Assembly (NCBI RefSeq): GCF_016925535.1
Contig: NZ_CP070496.1
Coordinates: 124,001-188,000 of the forward strand
Direction: 5' to 3'
Source of the DNA: Natronoglycomyces albus
GTDB taxonomy: Bacteria > Actinomycetota > Actinomycetes > Mycobacteriales > Micromonosporaceae
Length of the DNA stretch: 64,000 bases
Shown: one piece after another, positions 33,858 to 41,907 of the stretch
Layout of the letters: each line of letters starts with the position of its first letter
Numbering within the stretch: position 1 is the stretch's first letter
The notes under the pieces: model-generated
Seen by the model: the letters and a program-made list of their open reading frames with translations, nothing else
Told to the model about the DNA's origin: nothing
The model's database searches: none
Made by a program: the position numbers and the translations under genes

Positions 33858-33880
33858 GGGTGAGGGCGAAGCCCTCACCC
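33858..33880 (+). terminator. Perfect 10-bp hairpin
   Basis: GGGTGAGGGC pairs with GCCCTCACCC around GAA and is followed by ATTTG. It probably terminates transcription from the oxidoreductase gene. Confidence 0.75.
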
Positions 33881-34069
33881 ATTTGCGTGCCTGGCAAACG
33901 TAAGCATGATCTGGGCTTACGACAAGCCGCTCTGGAGCAGACAGACTGTGGCCGGGCAGTGAGTGTTGATGCCACAGTGGCGCGCGCTGGGCGTGTGTTC
34001 TGCGTCTCGCTTTAGGCGTGGGGTCTGGTTAGTTTGGGGCGACACGCGGGGTGGGTTGGGTTGTGGTGG

Positions 34070-34110
34070 TTGACTTCTGTGGTTTGGTCCGGGATAGTTT
34101 CGTGCTATCC
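34070..34110 (+). promoter_or_regulatory. Cassette 1 promoter with palindrome over the -10 box
   Basis: TTGACT (34070-34075), 17 bp, GATAGT (34093-34098). The -10 box sits in GGATAG...CTATCC (34092-34110), a small palindrome. The same boxes, spacing and palindrome occur in cassette 2 at 54084-54124 although the spacer differs, which supports function. Confidence 0.6.
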
Positions 34111-34336
34111 GATGTGGCGGGCTGTTGTCACTGGGTTGGATGTGGTGGTGCGGGTGTGCCTGTGCCGCAACGCCTAGCGCCGGTGCGCTTCTGGGGAGGA
34201 GCGCCGCCATCGGGTTCTGTGCGCCGCCGACTGTGGGTCGGTTGTGGTTTCTGGTGGCTCTGTCGCGAAAGCGACAGGCGACACGGAATGTCATTACCGC
34301 GAGTGTGGCCCAGCGGGCCGTACGGTTAAGGGCACA

Positions 34337-34455
34337 GAAAAGCCCCACCGCTATCGCGGGGGTAAAAAACTCAATATGGAATCGGGCGGTCCTCGGACCT
34401 TGTTCGCGAAAACACCCCGCGGACCGCCCTCCAGCATCAAGAAACGGAGTTCGTA
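34337..34455 (+). promoter_or_regulatory. Structured 5' UTR of cassette 1
   Basis: The stem GGGCGGTCC (34384-34392) / GGACCGCCC (34421-34429) corresponds to GGGTGGTCCGC/GCGGACCACCC in cassette 2, with a compensating C-G to T-A change. An upstream stem at about 34341-34362 next to AAAA on its left would read as a terminator on the reverse strand. CAAGAAACGGAGTTCGTA directly before the ATG is identical in both copies and carries the ribosome site. The UTR would be about 350 bases. Confidence 0.55.
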
Positions 34456-34587
34456 ATGCTACGGACCACCATACGCTTCCGTGCACCCAAAAACGAGTAC
34501 TCAACACCCATATCTTCACACCTTTTTGACCCGCATTTGCGCAGGCAGATGCGGGTATCGGTGCTGGCTTTGGGCGGTGGGCGATGA
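34456..34587 (+). CDS. 43-residue basic peptide, cassette 1 gene A
   Basis: The ORF begins MLRTTIRFRAPKN, ends VSVLALGGGR, and stops in ATGA shared with the next gene. CGGAG lies six bases before the ATG. The copy in cassette 2 also has exactly 43 residues, with an identical first seven and similar ends (MRV.VL...G.R), while the middle has diverged. It is basic, with no signal peptide, cysteine pattern or membrane helix. It could be a leader for coupled translation, a small regulator or a secreted peptide precursor; nothing here decides. Confidence 0.6.
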   Translation: MLRTTIRFRAPKNEYSTPISSHLFDPHLRRQMRVSVLALGGGR

Positions 34588-34940
34588 GTAATCCACGTGA
34601 CCTATCGGCATCTGATCCGGTCTACTCAACGTCGTCGCGCTCGCCGCAATCGGATGTTTCGTCGCCGGTGAAGACCACCGGAGATCAAGTCGTCGAGTTC
34701 ACCTTTGGGTCGGGGCGTTACATGGTCTCCCCGCATCCCGAACGCGGTTCAGCCCTGGCGTTGAACCTGCAAGGGCAATCGCTGGTCATCCCGGTGGCCA
34801 CGATCGCAGTGATGCGAGGTCGCTTTACTGAGGTGGTGTGGGAGACGCCGTTTCTGGCCCGTTCACCTGAATGGAAGGACGCCATTCTTAACCAGGTGTC
34901 ACAAAACCTGGCCGAGTCCTTGCTCGGTGATGCCTCATGA
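34584..34940 (+). CDS. Unknown protein, cassette 1 gene B
   Basis: 118 residues. A Ser/Thr/Pro-rich N-terminus of about 28 residues precedes a compact domain (VVEFTFGSGRYMVSPHPERGSA; LNLQGQSLVIPVATI; FLARSPEWKDAILNQVSQNLAESLLG) that is about 80% identical to the cassette 2 copy. The domain has two beta hairpins and a C-terminal helix. The start overlaps gene A (ATGA), and gene C overlaps its stop the same way. I recognise no family. Cytoplasmic by absence of signals. Confidence 0.7.
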   Translation: MSNPRDLSASDPVYSTSSRSPQSDVSSPVKTTGDQVVEFTFGSGRYMVSPHPERGSALALNLQGQSLVIPVATIAVMRGRFTEVVWETPFLARSPEWKDAILNQVSQNLAESLLGDAS

Positions 34941-35329
34941 GTGGCCCGTTTCCGCGTATCCCGGCGATGCGCTCACCCAACGGTCACCCCATACGTAGCG
35001 TCAACGGCCAACCGGCCCCGGCCAATGTCACCAGCAGGCTTTCCAAGCTCGATCTGTTGGGGGCACGCCTGGAGCCGGGCAAGTTCTACGGCCGGTTTCT
35101 CTCCGATGGGTATTACTACTACCTGTATGGCTCGTGGATGGGCGACTCTGTTGCTGTACATCGGGAAGAATCCAGGGAGGGCGACCCGGTCGTGCGCGCC
35201 TACCTGTTGCCCTCGGGCGCTTGGTGGATTAAGACCCTGGTCTTCGGCCAGGCAGCCTATGGGTTGAAGCGCTTCGCGGACAACTTCACCACCTACGCGG
35301 CCGCACACCCGGACCTGTCGGGGTCCTAA
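34937..35329 (+). CDS. Unknown protein, cassette 1 gene C
   Basis: 130 residues. The N-terminal 36 residues are Pro/Asn/Arg-rich (SGPFPRIPAMRSPNGHPIRS). Then follows a beta-rich, tyrosine- and tryptophan-rich domain (LEPGKFYGRFLSDGYYYYLYGSW; VAVHREESREGDPVV; WWIKTLVFGQAAYGLKRF) ending in a helix. It is about 80% identical to the cassette 2 copy. Translationally coupled to gene B by ATGA. No known family, signal peptide or catalytic motif. The B-C pair probably forms a complex. Confidence 0.7.
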   Translation: MSGPFPRIPAMRSPNGHPIRSVNGQPAPANVTSRLSKLDLLGARLEPGKFYGRFLSDGYYYYLYGSWMGDSVAVHREESREGDPVVRAYLLPSGAWWIKTLVFGQAAYGLKRFADNFTTYAAAHPDLSGS

Positions 35330-35366
35330 CCACAACCGGTCGCCACGTGTGCAAAGAAGACTGCAC

Positions 35367-35563
35367 GTGAGCGTTCACCATCGACTTATCGCAGTTCACC
35401 GGCCAGGTGAGCAACACGAACGGCCGCTGGAGGTTCGTATATCGCTGTGGTTGGGGTGGCCCTGACAGTTACGCGAACTGTCGGACTAGATTGGCCCCAA
35501 CGTAACGGCACCGATCCCCGCTGGATAAGACGCCGCGACTCACCGCTCACCGACTGGATCTAG
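35367..35563 (+). pseudogene. Frameshifted copy of cassette gene D
   Basis: Reading from GTG 35367 gives a protein similar to the cassette 2 gene D up to PLEVRI. A one-base deletion near 35440 (CGTATATCGCTG here, CGTATCACCGCTG in cassette 2) shifts the frame. In the next frame homology continues to the end (ALTVTRTVGLDWPQRNGTD, then PRW) and stops at 35563. Hence this copy is broken. The reading-frame match on both sides of the deletion indicates that gene D was once a real gene. Confidence 0.6.
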
Positions 35564-35985
35564 ACCAGAGCTGAGCACCGAGAACCGGCCGCGCACCGCA
35601 GACGTCAACCAGATCGCAACCTGCCCGCAAAGGCGACTACCGTCGCCTCCACCAGGCGGATGAGGAACCGGTCCAGAAGACATCGCGGGAGCCGTTCTTA
35701 GACCAGACGGGCCACAACTCCACAACAACTCAACCCACACAACAGAATCCCGGGCCTATGCGGGTACCGACAGGTTCTCAATAGCGGCGACCGGCTTTTG
35801 CGAGTGGTTACCCCCACCGAGCCTCCCCGTCGCCATGAACCCGTCATACGCAAGTCGACCCATCATCGACATTGCGCCACCAGCAGGCACAACAGCGTTT
35901 AACCCGCATAACGCCCGGATACTCAGCTCGGCACACGTTAGGAAAACCGGTTGTCATCTGAGTTGTGATCAAACACAGTGGACCC
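35564..35985 (+). other. Right end of cassette block 1
   Basis: Sequence similarity with cassette 2 continues patchily to about 35820 (for example GTGGTTACCCCCACCG at both right borders, near 35805 and 55940). No gene is supported. Confidence 0.4.
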
Positions 35986-36723
35986 ATGAAAAAAGACTAC
36001 TTTGGCGGCCGCGTGGCCGAGACCTATGACGATGCGCATGATGAGCGGTTCGGGCCCGAATATTTGGAGGCGGAAACCAGTTTCTTGGCCGATTTGGCGG
36101 GTGACGGGCCGGTACTGGAGTTGGGGATCGGCACCGGACGTGTCGCCGTACCGTTGCGTAAGCGCGGTGTGAAGGTACACGGCATCGAGCTTTCCTCGGA
36201 CATGGCAGACCAGTTGCGCGTGAAGCCAGGGGCCGAGGACATCGGGGTTACGATCGGGGACTTCGCTACGGCGAAGGCTCCAGGGACCTACTCGTTGGCC
36301 TACCTGGTGTACAACACCATCAACAACCTGACGACGCAGGATGAGCAGGTCGCGTGCTTTCGCAATGTGGCAGAGCATTTGGAACCGGGCGGTTACTTCG
36401 TGATCGACGTGGGTGTTCCCTCTTTGCTGCAATTGGCACCGGACCAGACCATTCACCCGTTCACGGTGACGGACGATCACCTTGGCTTTGACGAGTACGA
36501 CTTTGTCGAGCAGGGCATGACCAGCCACCACTTCTTCCGCGACGGCGAGAACTGGCAACGAAGGTCAATCCCGTTTCGCTACGTGTGGCCCTCCGAGCTC
36601 GACTTGATGGCGCAGCTGGCGGGCATGAGTTTGCACCAGCGTTGGTCCGGATGGAACCGTGAGCCCTTTACCGCACAGAGCCGAATGCACGTCTCGGTAT
36701 GGAAGAAGCCCGAGGCGAACTAA
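35986..36723 (+). CDS. Class I SAM-dependent methyltransferase
   Basis: 245 residues from ATG 35986 (GTG 35965 adds seven). The Rossmann methyltransferase fold has motif I VLELGIGTGRVAVPL, the acidic end of strand 2 in HGIELSSDMADQL, motif post-I GDFATA, and motif IV around SLAYLVYNTINNL. LEPGGYFVIDVGVPS and the C-terminal RYVWPSELDLMAQLAG are typical of small-molecule methyltransferases. Substrate unknown. No operon partner; it follows the cassette 1 remnants. Confidence 0.85.
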   Translation: MKKDYFGGRVAETYDDAHDERFGPEYLEAETSFLADLAGDGPVLELGIGTGRVAVPLRKRGVKVHGIELSSDMADQLRVKPGAEDIGVTIGDFATAKAPGTYSLAYLVYNTINNLTTQDEQVACFRNVAEHLEPGGYFVIDVGVPSLLQLAPDQTIHPFTVTDDHLGFDEYDFVEQGMTSHHFFRDGENWQRRSIPFRYVWPSELDLMAQLAGMSLHQRWSGWNREPFTAQSRMHVSVWKKPEAN

Positions 36724-36841
36724 ACGGCGGAAGCGCGGCCGCAGCTGCCCAGAACATAACTCAGACAACGCGCTCGGGTGGATCACGCTTCGCGCCCCTT
36801 CTGAATCTGGCGCAGCTGCGGACCGCACTTCGTCTCGTCAT

Positions 36842-37363
36842 TCATCGGCGTAGGCATGCGGACCGGATCGTAATCCATACAGGCCCATCGACTTGGTGTG
36901 CGCCAACGCGGATTGATAGGTCGAGATTTCCATTGCTGGTGTAGTCGATGAGCCCCCCTTGAGTGTGATTTTCATCGATAACTTTGGCTATCTCATCTTC
37001 AAAGTTTGACGGCTCTACGACTTCAATGGTCTCGACTCGTTCCAGGATTGTGTCAACTTCCCGAAACATTTCTTCAGCGCCATGATTCTCGGATTCGAGC
37101 TCGTAAAAGACCGACACGAAGTATTGGTTGCCACGAGTTGGTCCCTCACAAGTGATGGTCGATCGTTCCCCTTCGACAATAGTGACGCCTCTGAGAATTG
37201 TGGAGCTATCGATGCCGTCTTCGACCATGGTGATGATGGAGTCGGCATGTGCAAGGGCCTCGTCCTGGGGGATTTTTGGTGGAAGTGTCATGAAGTAAAT
37301 GGATGCGAGGACAGCCACAGTTGTCCAGAACACGCCCCATGCGATTCGTTTGGTCGTGATCAT
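36842..37363 (-). CDS. Membrane-anchored protein coupled to the DUF1023 hydrolase
   Basis: 173 residues. One N-terminal membrane helix (IAWGVFWTTVAVLASIYFM) orients the rest outside. The exported part is acidic, with two cysteines (ITCEGP and SACLRR) and several helices. Its ATG overlaps the stop of the hydrolase gene, so production is coupled. No family recognised. Position after a hydrolase with a WXG-like partner is what one expects for an immunity or chaperone protein, but this is inference. Confidence 0.65.
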   Translation of the reverse strand: MITTKRIAWGVFWTTVAVLASIYFMTLPPKIPQDEALAHADSIITMVEDGIDSSTILRGVTIVEGERSTITCEGPTRGNQYFVSVFYELESENHGAEEMFREVDTILERVETIEVVEPSNFEDEIAKVIDENHTQGGLIDYTSNGNLDLSIRVGAHQVDGPVWITIRSACLRR

Positions 37364-38988
37364 TAGGGCACCCGAGGCCCAAGGTCGGGGTAGGCTCGAC
37401 CTGCGTTGTGGTCATTCTCGATGTGTTCAGCCCCCACGTCTCCCACGATTACAGCTGCCATGGCCATGATGTCATCGGTGCGGCGTTGGTAGTACTCGCT
37501 ATGACCGCTGGTTGAAGTGGTCAATTCTGTTCCTCCTGGGAATAGTGGAGAACCTGGATTCGATCCGTGGACGGGTGTGGACGGAACCATGTCCCCCTCA
37601 GCCTCCAGGTAGTAAAAGTTCTCCGCACCCACATTGAAGTCTCGGGCGGAGTCAACGGCATCGTTGAATCCTGGCGAACCGGCGACCACGATGGCATCGG
37701 CTGACGTAGCTCCGCCCGACTGGTCTCCGTATGCAACGGTTAGCGAGCCGTAGCTGTGCCCGAGCACGGTTTGTCGGACGTTGTCGCCTTGGTTTACGGA
37801 GCCCATTCCATCAATGAAGCGGTTGAGGTCGGCCGCGCCATCTCGCGCTCGCTGTGGATCGGGAGCTTGCGCGAGCACCCCGTTGGGGGCATCGTAGGCC
37901 AACCACATCACGGCGACAGTTGATTGGTCGGGCGCGTACAGCTGAGCCTCATCGGCGAGGTTCTTGGCCCGCTCAATCTGTAGCTTCGTGCCCTCGTCCA
38001 CGCTTCCCCACTGCCGATCGGAGTCCGTCCCCGGCACGAAGGTCGCTACGTTGTCGGCCTGATCCGGATCGCCAGTGGCGACGATGACCTGCCAGTCAGA
38101 CACGCGAATGTTAGCTTCGGTCGTCCCGATCAACCCGCCACCATGCCCGATGGTTCTGGTCTCGTATTCGGCGGGCCGGAACCCGAGCAGCAGGTTATCG
38201 CTGTTTGCCATGTCGCTCAGCAGAGCGGCGGCGTCGACATCGTTCGGGTTATTCAGAACATGCTCTTGCAGTACCCGCATGTTCGCGGTGTGCCGGTCGA
38301 CCGACGGAATGCCATCCAGCCACGCGACCATGTCGGGATCGTCGCGCAGGATCTCATCACGCATATCCTGGGGCAAGCTCGTCCACCATTGGTAAACCTC
38401 GTCGGTGGTGGCGTTGCCCGACAGCACATGGTCGAACAGCGCCGAGGAGACGCGGTCGGCGTCGAACTGGCTGCGGGTGCCTTCCTCGATGAGAGTCCGC
38501 AACGTGCGATCCGTACCCTCGTCGATCTCACGCATCCGGTCGAGAATCGCCTCGATCTGGCGTGCCCACGACTGCGCGCCGTCGTGGACCTCTGGCGGAA
38601 TAGCCGCCTCGGCGTAGGCGGCGGTATTAAACCGCACCGAACCGTCCGCGCCGACCAGGTAGCCGCAGTTCTCTGCCGCGTCCACCACCGATCGCAGTTC
38701 CAAGGCGCACACGTCCAGGTCATCGCAGGCGTTGTGCAGCGTGCGAGAAATGAGCTCGGCCTCCTCGGCGGCGTCATCGAACCGTCCGGCCAGCTGCTGG
38801 GCCCGGGCCCGGGCAGCGGTGGCCGTGCCGCCGTCGAAGACATCCGGGCCGATCTTGCGCATCGCGAACTGACGCAGCTCGTCGCCGGTGTCGCAGTTGT
38901 GCCGGGCGAGCTTGTACCAGCGTTCGGCCGCCTCCCGAATGGACTCGACCGAAAGGTCCTTGGCGTAGGCGTAGTCAAGTGAAGTCAT
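37363..38988 (-). CDS. DUF1023 alpha/beta-hydrolase with helical N-terminal half
   Basis: 541 residues. Residues 1-270 are helical, resembling WXG/ESX-associated regions. The C-terminal half is the alpha/beta-hydrolase DUF1023 domain with the nucleophile elbow GHSYGS near 415, preceded by WLAYDAPNG and followed by VAGSPG. Candidate acid and histidine residues follow (LEAEGDMVPSTPVHG; TSGHSEYY). Family members are predicted esterases or lipases, often beside WXG-type proteins in actinobacteria. It starts eight bases after the 38997-39419 gene. No signal peptide, so any export would need type VII secretion. Confidence 0.82.
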   Translation of the reverse strand: MTSLDYAYAKDLSVESIREAAERWYKLARHNCDTGDELRQFAMRKIGPDVFDGGTATAARARAQQLAGRFDDAAEEAELISRTLHNACDDLDVCALELRSVVDAAENCGYLVGADGSVRFNTAAYAEAAIPPEVHDGAQSWARQIEAILDRMREIDEGTDRTLRTLIEEGTRSQFDADRVSSALFDHVLSGNATTDEVYQWWTSLPQDMRDEILRDDPDMVAWLDGIPSVDRHTANMRVLQEHVLNNPNDVDAAALLSDMANSDNLLLGFRPAEYETRTIGHGGGLIGTTEANIRVSDWQVIVATGDPDQADNVATFVPGTDSDRQWGSVDEGTKLQIERAKNLADEAQLYAPDQSTVAVMWLAYDAPNGVLAQAPDPQRARDGAADLNRFIDGMGSVNQGDNVRQTVLGHSYGSLTVAYGDQSGGATSADAIVVAGSPGFNDAVDSARDFNVGAENFYYLEAEGDMVPSTPVHGSNPGSPLFPGGTELTTSTSGHSEYYQRRTDDIMAMAAVIVGDVGAEHIENDHNAGRAYPDLGPRVP

Positions 38989-38996
38989 CGCGGCCC

Positions 38997-39419
38997 CTAG
39001 TCCAGGAAGTTGTCCCCGTAAACGGGGGCCTGGTCGGATACGGACGGGACCTCATAGCGGCCCGCGTCGGCATGCTGGGCGAACATCGAAGCGGTGAACT
39101 CATCCATCGACACCGAGGTCTCCACATGAACGGCCAAAAACATCGCCAATTCCTCGACATCACGGCCGAGCGCGCGATATCGACCGGCCCGCCACGCGTC
39201 GCTCAGGTCCCGCAGCGTCGCAGGATGCGCCAGCTGAGCCCCAGAATGATCCGCAGCCGCGCGGGCGCTGGCATCCCATGCGGGTCTACCAGCGGCGTCA
39301 ATGTCTTCGTGCGTGTCGAATAGGGAGCTGGCAGCACTGTGGACGGCGTCTTCGTCCATGAGATAGTCCGCACCGGCACAGGGGTCTTGCGGTATGAGGT
39401 CATCAGAGGGCAGCGTCAT
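38997..39419 (-). CDS. Small helical, WXG100-like partner protein
   Basis: 140 residues from ATG 39419; the long open frame to 40160 overlaps the ECF gene and is rejected. An N-terminal hydrophilic stretch is followed by two long helices with a short turn (DEDAVHSAASSLFDTHEDIDAAGRPAWDASARAAAD and RALGRDVEELAMFLAVHVETSV), in the manner of ESX substrates, although a strict WXG is not present. It is first in a three-gene operon with a DUF1023 hydrolase. Assignment as a type VII partner is tentative. Confidence 0.6.
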   Translation of the reverse strand: MTLPSDDLIPQDPCAGADYLMDEDAVHSAASSLFDTHEDIDAAGRPAWDASARAAADHSGAQLAHPATLRDLSDAWRAGRYRALGRDVEELAMFLAVHVETSVSMDEFTASMFAQHADAGRYEVPSVSDQAPVYGDNFLD

Positions 39420-39511
39420 AGGCACCTTTTCGAAGTGAGGGGTGAGAAGAGGTGTCCTTAAGTTTAGCGACAATCGCGCACCTGATGTGTCCACGCGATG
39501 ACAGGTTTCCG

Positions 39512-40321
39512 TTAGACCCAGCGGGCCTTTCTGGCCGAGCGGCGCAGCACGCGCAACAGGAGCGGGCCGGTCAGCACGATGAGCACGGCCGTGGTGACGG
39601 CCCGCCCGATTTCCCACCCGGCGGAGGTGGCCAGCGAGAAGGCGATCAGCCGCCTGAAGTTCTCCGCAAAGTCCGCCCCCGGTTCGTAGGCGAGCGCGCC
39701 GGTGGTGATCGCGAAGGGCCAAAACGACATGTTCAACAGCAGACCGAACACAATCGCGGCCACGCAGCCGTAGGCGGCCAGCATGAGAACTTCGGCCCGG
39801 TGTCCCCAGCGGGTGCGCGGCTGGCGCCCAGGCAGCAGGCCCGCGCCCAGACCGATGAATGACGCGGCGAGCATCTGATAGGGCAGCCACGGCCCCACGC
39901 CGCCAGTGAGTAGGGCCGATGCGAACAAAGCGGTATTGCCCAGCACGAAACCGAAGGCGGGTCCGTAGACCCGTCCGGCCAAAATAATGAGGAAGAAGAC
40001 CGTCTCCACGCCAGCCGCGCCCGCCCCGAACGGCCGCACGGCCGCAATGACCGCGCTGAGTACCCCCAGCATCGCCACCAGCCGCGCATCCAGGCCGCCG
40101 GAGGAAATCTGCGCCAAGACCACGGCGGTCAGCAGCGGCAGCAGCATCGCGAACATCCACGGCCCAATGGTCGTGTCACTCAGGACCGCGCCCGGGGCGA
40201 CGAATAGCGGCCAAGTGGTGGCCATGAGGCCAAACAGTGCCGCGAACGTCAGCGCGAGACCACCGCGCCAGTCGATGGGAAGCCGAGGCGGGTTCAGCGA
40301 CTGCGTCGTCAACGGTGTCAC
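39512..40321 (-). CDS. ECF transporter substrate-binding (S) component, probably for cobalamin
   Basis: 269 residues with about six to eight membrane helices (LALTFAALFGLMATTWPLFV; MFAMLLPLLTAVVLAQIS; FVLGNTALFASALLTGGVGPWLPYQMLAA). VLGNTALFASALLTGGVGPWLPYQMLA is typical of the S-component fold. The ATG overlaps the ATPase stop (four bases), so it is the last gene of the ECF operon. The ligand is inferred from the cobalamin riboswitch and transcobalamin-like genes upstream. It binds B12 within the membrane and toppling delivers it to the cytoplasm. Confidence 0.8.
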   Translation of the reverse strand: MTPLTTQSLNPPRLPIDWRGGLALTFAALFGLMATTWPLFVAPGAVLSDTTIGPWMFAMLLPLLTAVVLAQISSGGLDARLVAMLGVLSAVIAAVRPFGAGAAGVETVFFLIILAGRVYGPAFGFVLGNTALFASALLTGGVGPWLPYQMLAASFIGLGAGLLPGRQPRTRWGHRAEVLMLAAYGCVAAIVFGLLLNMSFWPFAITTGALAYEPGADFAENFRRLIAFSLATSAGWEIGRAVTTAVLIVLTGPLLLRVLRRSARKARWV

Positions 40322-41907
40322 CTCAGTGCCTCGCGCACCTCTTCGACGGTCAACCAGCCGGGCAGAATCTTCGCCACCTGCGGGGCGAACATCGGCGAGG
40401 CCGCCACCACCTCCCGCGCGGGCCCGTCGGCGACAATCTCACCGTCGGACATGATGGCGACCCGGCTGGCGAACTCGGCCACGAATTCGACGTCGTGGGT
40501 GGTGACGATGAGCAGATGCCCGGCGTCGGCGAGGTCGTGTAGACGGCGGGCCAGCGCGGCCTTGGCCGGGTAGTCCAGGCCCCGGGTGGGTTCGTCGAGC
40601 AACAGCAGCGGCGGGGCGGCGGTCAAGGTGACGGCAAGAGCCAGGGCGAGGCGCTGCCCTTCGGACAGGTCGCGCGGATGCACCGAGACATCGACCTCCT
40701 CGATGAGGTCCTCCAGGATTTTGCGGCAGGTGCCGGCGGGTACGTCGGCGGCGCGGTCGGTGTTGACACATTCGCGTTCGACGGTCTCGGCATAGAGCAG
40801 GTCGCCCGGCTCGGAGGGCACCAGGCCCGCGAGGGTGCGCCGCTGAGGTGGTTTCAAAGTGGCGGGGTCGGCCCCGGCCACATCGAGGCTGCCCGCCGAA
40901 CGCGCCCCGGTCCCCTGCAGTGCCCACAACAGCGAAGACTTGCCGCATCCGTTGCGTCCCATGATGGCGACTCTCTCTCCGCGCCGAGCCGAAAAGCTCA
41001 GGTTGTTGACCGCCCGCACGCCCGGGTAGTCCACGGTGATGCCCGCCGCGTCGAGGGCAGTGTCACCGTGGATGACGTCGTCACCCGGCGGTGTTGCGTG
41101 GTCTAGCTGCGCGCGCACATCTGCGGCGACCCGCCTAGCCGAGCGGATACTGATCGGCAACGGCTGCCAGCCCTGTTCGCGACCCAGCCGCACCACCGGA
41201 GGCGCCACGGGGGAGGTGGCGAGGATGTCGGCGACGGGCCCGTGTGTGACCGTGCGGTTTTGCAGCAACAGCGCCGAGTCGGCGTATTGGACGACGCGCT
41301 CCAGCCGATGTTCGGCCAACAGCACGGTGATACCCAGGTCGTGCACGAGGCGGTGCAGCGCCGAGAGCACTTCCTCGGCCGCCCCCGGGTCCAGCGCGGA
41401 GGTCGGTTCGTCCAACACCAGGATGCGCGGCCCGGCGGTCAGCGCCGCCCCGATGGCAACCCGTTGACGCTGCCCGGCCGACAGCGTGGCCAGCGCGCGG
41501 GTGCGCAGTTCGGACAGGCTCAACAGGTCAACGATCTCGGTCACCCGTTTACGCATCGTCGTGTCGCTGAGTGCGAGCTGTTCCATCGTGTAGGCCAGTT
41601 CGAGCTCGACCTCGTCAGTGACGAAACTGCTCAACGGGTCCTGCGGCACGTAGCCCACCAGGTCGGCCAGCTCGGAGGGGCGTGCTCGCGAAATGTCGCG
41701 GCCGCCCACGGTGACCGACCCGGAGGCGATACCTCCGGTGAAGTGCGGCACGAGGCCGTTCACGCAGCCCAACAGCGTTGATTTGCCGCTGCCGGTGGGC
41801 CCCACGATCAGACACAGCTCGCCCTCTTCGATCGTGAAACTCGCGGCGCTGAACACCGGCGGGGCGAGTTCGTGGTAACGGAAGGCGACATCGGCGAAGG
41901 TGATCAT
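40318..41907 (-). CDS. ecfA: Fused double ATPase of the ECF transporter
   Basis: 529 residues with two ABC nucleotide-binding domains in one chain (EcfA and EcfA' fused). Domain 1 has Walker A GPTGSGKST, signature LSAGQRQRVAIG and Walker B ILVLDEPTSALDP. Domain 2 (from about 290) has GRNGCGKSS, LSEGQRLALALAV and LLLLDEPTRGLDYP. Both sets are intact. In cobalamin or group II ECF systems they drive substrate release through EcfT. It overlaps both neighbours by four bases. Confidence 0.9.
   Translation of the reverse strand: MITFADVAFRYHELAPPVFSAASFTIEEGELCLIVGPTGSGKSTLLGCVNGLVPHFTGGIASGSVTVGGRDISRARPSELADLVGYVPQDPLSSFVTDEVELELAYTMEQLALSDTTMRKRVTEIVDLLSLSELRTRALATLSAGQRQRVAIGAALTAGPRILVLDEPTSALDPGAAEEVLSALHRLVHDLGITVLLAEHRLERVVQYADSALLLQNRTVTHGPVADILATSPVAPPVVRLGREQGWQPLPISIRSARRVAADVRAQLDHATPPGDDVIHGDTALDAAGITVDYPGVRAVNNLSFSARRGERVAIMGRNGCGKSSLLWALQGTGARSAGSLDVAGADPATLKPPQRRTLAGLVPSEPGDLLYAETVERECVNTDRAADVPAGTCRKILEDLIEEVDVSVHPRDLSEGQRLALALAVTLTAAPPLLLLDEPTRGLDYPAKAALARRLHDLADAGHLLIVTTHDVEFVAEFASRVAIMSDGEIVADGPAREVVAASPMFAPQVAKILPGWLTVEEVREALR

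Larger units (their letters stand above)
33660..34069. other. Intergenic region before cassette copy 1
   Basis: Holds MITE-like copy C and a terminator-like hairpin (33858-33880). No gene is supported; the open frames here are read through the repeat. Confidence 0.5.

Noticed and set aside
33917-34519. 200-codon reverse frame across the cassette 1 5' UTR
   Set aside because: Low complexity and antisense to the conserved promoter and UTR; the matching frame in cassette 2 (54473-55027) shares only the part opposite conserved elements.
38997-40160. 387-codon frame that would fuse an N-terminal extension to the WXG-like protein
   Set aside because: The upstream part is a shadow of the ECF S-component gene; a good ATG exists at 39419.
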